Positions 19,140 through 21,442 of a stretch of DNA of 21,442 nt are shown here, piece after piece; position 1 is the stretch's first letter, and each line of letters starts with the position of its first letter. The notes under the pieces are model-generated. The model saw nothing but the letters and a program-made list of their open reading frames with translations. It did no database searches and was not told the DNA's origin. The position numbers and the translations under genes are program-made. The DNA comes from Entamoeba invadens IP1 (taxonomy: Eukaryota > Evosea > Mastigamoebida > Endamoebidae), in contig NW_004191720.1 in the NCBI RefSeq assembly GCF_000330505.1, positions 79,829 to 101,270 of the forward strand, read 5' to 3'.

Positions 19140-19690
19140 ATTATTTAAAACAAAAAAATTTTTATTTGTTGTGTATCTGAGTTTTGTAAAATTAAGTTAC
19201 CAATTTTTGACAGTCCTTTTCCACCTTGAACTGTCAAAAATAAAGTATTTACCATTCTTTTAAACTTCACCTTTCAGTTTTGTTTGTGCGTTCTATCGCC
19301 CATGTTCATTGTCCTTATTCTGTGGATGTGGTTATACCCACTTTTATAAGCCAAATATTTATACATCAAACAAGGATTTAAAATGTGGATGGAACAACTA
19401 TATAAACAAGCTGTTAAATGCAATTTTTAAGCCTTGTTATTAATTTTTTGTCTCTTTTGGTTTCTGTATCTTTAAAGTAACTGTTCTGCATTGTTTTAAC
19501 TTTGAAAACAAACTTGATGTTTACTTAATTTTTATCAATTAAAAGATTGGTTATATTAAATTAGTAAATTAAAATTAATTATACTTTAATAAAAAAACTC
19601 AAATTTTCGAACCATGTTTATAATTTGATGTCAGTGATTATAGAATCACCAAAACGTGTTTCCAATAAAAATGAAAAGTATAAACGAGCA
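19140..19690. other. Non-coding stretch with a hairpin
   Basis: No gene. A perfect 11-bp stem (TTTTTGACAGT 19204-19214, ACTGTCAAAAA 19230-19240) has a 15-base loop. The rest is AT-rich with nothing recognised. Confidence 0.5.
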
Positions 19691-20751
19691 AACCCAGCCA
19701 GGAGGCACCAAATTATTGTTTTTTTCCACAAAAGATTGTTTTTTTAAATGTTTTGATTAATATTTATTTTTTGCTTTTGAAAATAAAAATAAACAAAAAA
19801 AGAACCACATATTACCATTTTTTTGTTCAAAAATTAACAACAAAACATTTTATCAAATCAGTGTGTATCAGAGACAAATTATTATTCAAAAGATAAGTAT
19901 AAAACTAATGCACGTAAAATGTATTCAAATAATTTTTTATTATCATACATTACATGGTTTCTTTTATCTATCTGTTTATTTAACTTTTGTTTTGAAATAA
20001 AGTATAATAACAAAAACAAGTTTCAAATGAATAGAAATCATACTTTTAAAATGTTTCAATTTTAAACAAACAGCAATTAGTTTTAAGTTGAAAATATTAA
20101 TTGTTTTTGTTGATAAAATACTAAGACTTGTATTCAGTGAATAATGTGTTTTGATCTATATGAAAATATTTAAATGTTATTTAATTAATTTTAGTAGATA
20201 GGCGCAAATTAAAATTTAAATTATATTTAAATGTCGTGTTAATTATAATTTAGGAAATAATTTTAAATATATAGAGATAAATCGCGAAGAATATATCTGA
20301 TGAACATGTTTTTACATAAAATAATTAAGTTTGAATATAAATTTTAAAATATGAATGAATACATTTGCAAATCTACATTATATATAACAGAGTTATATAT
20401 TATTAAAACGAAAATGGTTAGGTTTGTACAATGGTTTGATTATGTGGTTTTAGTATGACAATAATAATGAAACAACATGCTAATTTAACTTATGTGATAA
20501 ACGAGTGTTACGAAATATTCTTCAAAATAATTATATTGATATATAATAAATTCCTTGATTTTGATGATCAAAATAATATAAGTAACACATTTTATATTTA
20601 AAATAATTTTTTGATTATCCACGTTTTTACCATTTTTTAAAGTTTTTTATTATATTATTTTTGTAAAAAAAATGTAATCAACACAACCACTTTTTGAAAA
20701 ACATTCTGTTCGTGGAAAAAAAACTGAAGTTTGGTGCCTCCTGAAACCAGC
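19691..20751. mobile_element. Non-autonomous hAT-like element with 8-bp target duplication
   Basis: A 1045-bp unit (19699-20743) begins CAGGAGGCACCAAA and ends with its exact reverse complement. Weaker inverted similarity continues for about 50 bases, including TTTTTTTCCAC near both ends. The flanks are AACCCAGC (19691-19698) and AAACCAGC (20744-20751), 7 of 8 identical. An 8-bp duplication and CAGG-type ends are hallmarks of hAT. The interior has no coding potential, so it depends on an outside transposase. Whether the decayed hAT-like gene at 10562 belonged to the same family cannot be told from its ends. Confidence 0.75.
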
Positions 20752-20849
20752 ATTTATAAACTTTTAAGACTTAACAATTGAAAAGTTTTTTTTTATTTTT
20801 TTAACTATTAATTTTATTTTATACTGTAGTAATTAGCGAATTTGTTTGT
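20752..20849. other. Spacer
   Basis: AT-rich, nothing recognised. Confidence 0.4.
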
Positions 20850-21294
20850 TTTTAAATGTTTGTCGTTTTATGTTATCGATGACCATTTTTTAATTGTTAA
20901 AATAAATAAAAACTGATTGTTAGTAAAAATGTTGCATTATTCGATGTTGTGGTGTCTTTCATCACATCGTTTGTTTATGGTTATGTTGTCGTTTATCTTA
21001 TGTTTGTTTGAAACATACAATTTTACTCACGTTTAGTTATCAAATGGATCGCTAACCAAATAACGAACCTGGAAAATCGGGAAAGATTTACCCAATATTT
21101 GGGTGATTTCCCGATTTTTTGTTCAATAATTGAAACTGTATTGGTTTTTAAGGGTTTAAAACTGTGTACCGTTGTTGGTTCAACAAAAAGGAAAATAAAA
21201 AATAAAACAAATATAAAACAGTAAATAATGGGAAATTAAGACAAAGGGTTTTTATAAATTTTGGAAATAGTACAGAGTTTTGAAATACAGTTTA
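20850..21294 (-). repeat. 440-bp repeat, copy R', inverted relative to R
   Basis: The reverse complement aligns with 12848-13285 along its length, with shared stretches such as CAATACAGTTTCAATTATTG (reverse strand) and TTGTTGAACCAACAAC-like sequence. It keeps a well-preserved palindrome (21073-21118) that is degraded in R. Confidence 0.72.
21073..21118. repeat. 46-bp palindrome inside copy R'
   Basis: The outer arms AAAATCGGGAAA (21073-21084) and TTTCCCGATTTT (21107-21118) pair perfectly. The inner CCCAA and TTGGG (21091-21103) pair around TAT. It could form a cruciform or RNA hairpin. Confidence 0.8.
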
Positions 21295-21442
21295 GAATTG
21301 AAAGGAATGTGCAATATTTAATGTACCAATTATTAAAAAATAATAGATAAGTATTTGGGTTATTTCTTTTATTTGATAATGTTTTTATAAACACAAATAA
21401 ACCAATTTAATAGAAGATTCAACTTAATTTGAATTATTTTGT
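21295..21442. other. Window end, possibly start of another repeat unit
   Basis: TA-CAGAGTTTTGAAATACAG at 21271 faces right, so an element with this end may extend beyond the window. No gene is seen. Confidence 0.3.

Noticed and set aside
1..21442. CRISPR arrays, tRNA or rRNA genes, or a defence-type operon
   Set aside because: No regularly spaced repeats, no tRNA-like GC-rich cloverleaf or B-box-type GGTTCGA context, and no linked operon-like genes. The composition and gene types are eukaryotic.

Overview
The window is AT-rich eukaryotic DNA with short intronless genes, an N-terminally helical TLDc-domain gene, a small secreted, probably GPI-anchored cysteine protein, and remnants of several cut-and-paste DNA transposon superfamilies. 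That mix fits an Entamoeba genome, and the abundance of DNA transposons points to a species such as E. invadens rather than E. histolytica, whose repeats are mainly LINE/SINE. This assignment is inferred from gene content; no database was searched.

Only two genes look intact. One is a 187-aa secreted six-cysteine protein at 361-924 (+). The other is a 337-aa TLDc protein at 17684-18697 (-). A dead tandem paralogue of the first gene lies at 2494-3124. It matches the live gene from signal peptide to tail but has two stops and three frame breaks, each at a homopolymer.

Layout. 925-2493: mostly a 1.0-kb non-autonomous piggyBac-like element with TTAA target sites (1241-2256). 3183-8420: two nested transposons. 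The outer one (3193-8410) carries a pogo/Tigger-like DD35D transposase broken by one in-frame TAA. The inner one (3282-6112) has 233-bp terminal inverted repeats that look identical by eye and a decayed Mutator-type transposase with a SWIM finger. It sits inside the left terminal repeat of the outer element, so the intact right repeat serves as the empty site. 8421-10280: AT-rich DNA without genes. 10281-12074: a 323-bp repeat followed by a decayed hAT-like transposase. 12075-15800: a possible piggyBac end, a 440-bp repeat, a Tc1-like transposase with three in-frame TAA codons and no frameshift, and scattered repeat modules. 16021-17166: a frameshifted Harbinger/DDE_Tnp_4-like transposase. 17684-18697: the TLDc gene. 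18799-19139: an inverted second copy of the 10281 repeat. 19699-20743: a non-autonomous hAT-like element with 8-bp target duplications. 20850-21294: an inverted second copy of the 440-bp repeat.

The most unusual points are two mismatches between transposase type and target-site duplication. The Mutator-type element appears to have a 2-bp TA duplication, and the pogo-type element appears to have a 10-bp one. Other points are the nonsense-only decay of the Tc1 and pogo transposases, a DD39E-like spacing in the Tc1 protein, and the chance that the inverted 330-bp repeats are the arms of one 8.9-kb unit enclosing the TLDc gene. No defence system, CRISPR array, tRNA or rRNA gene was seen.
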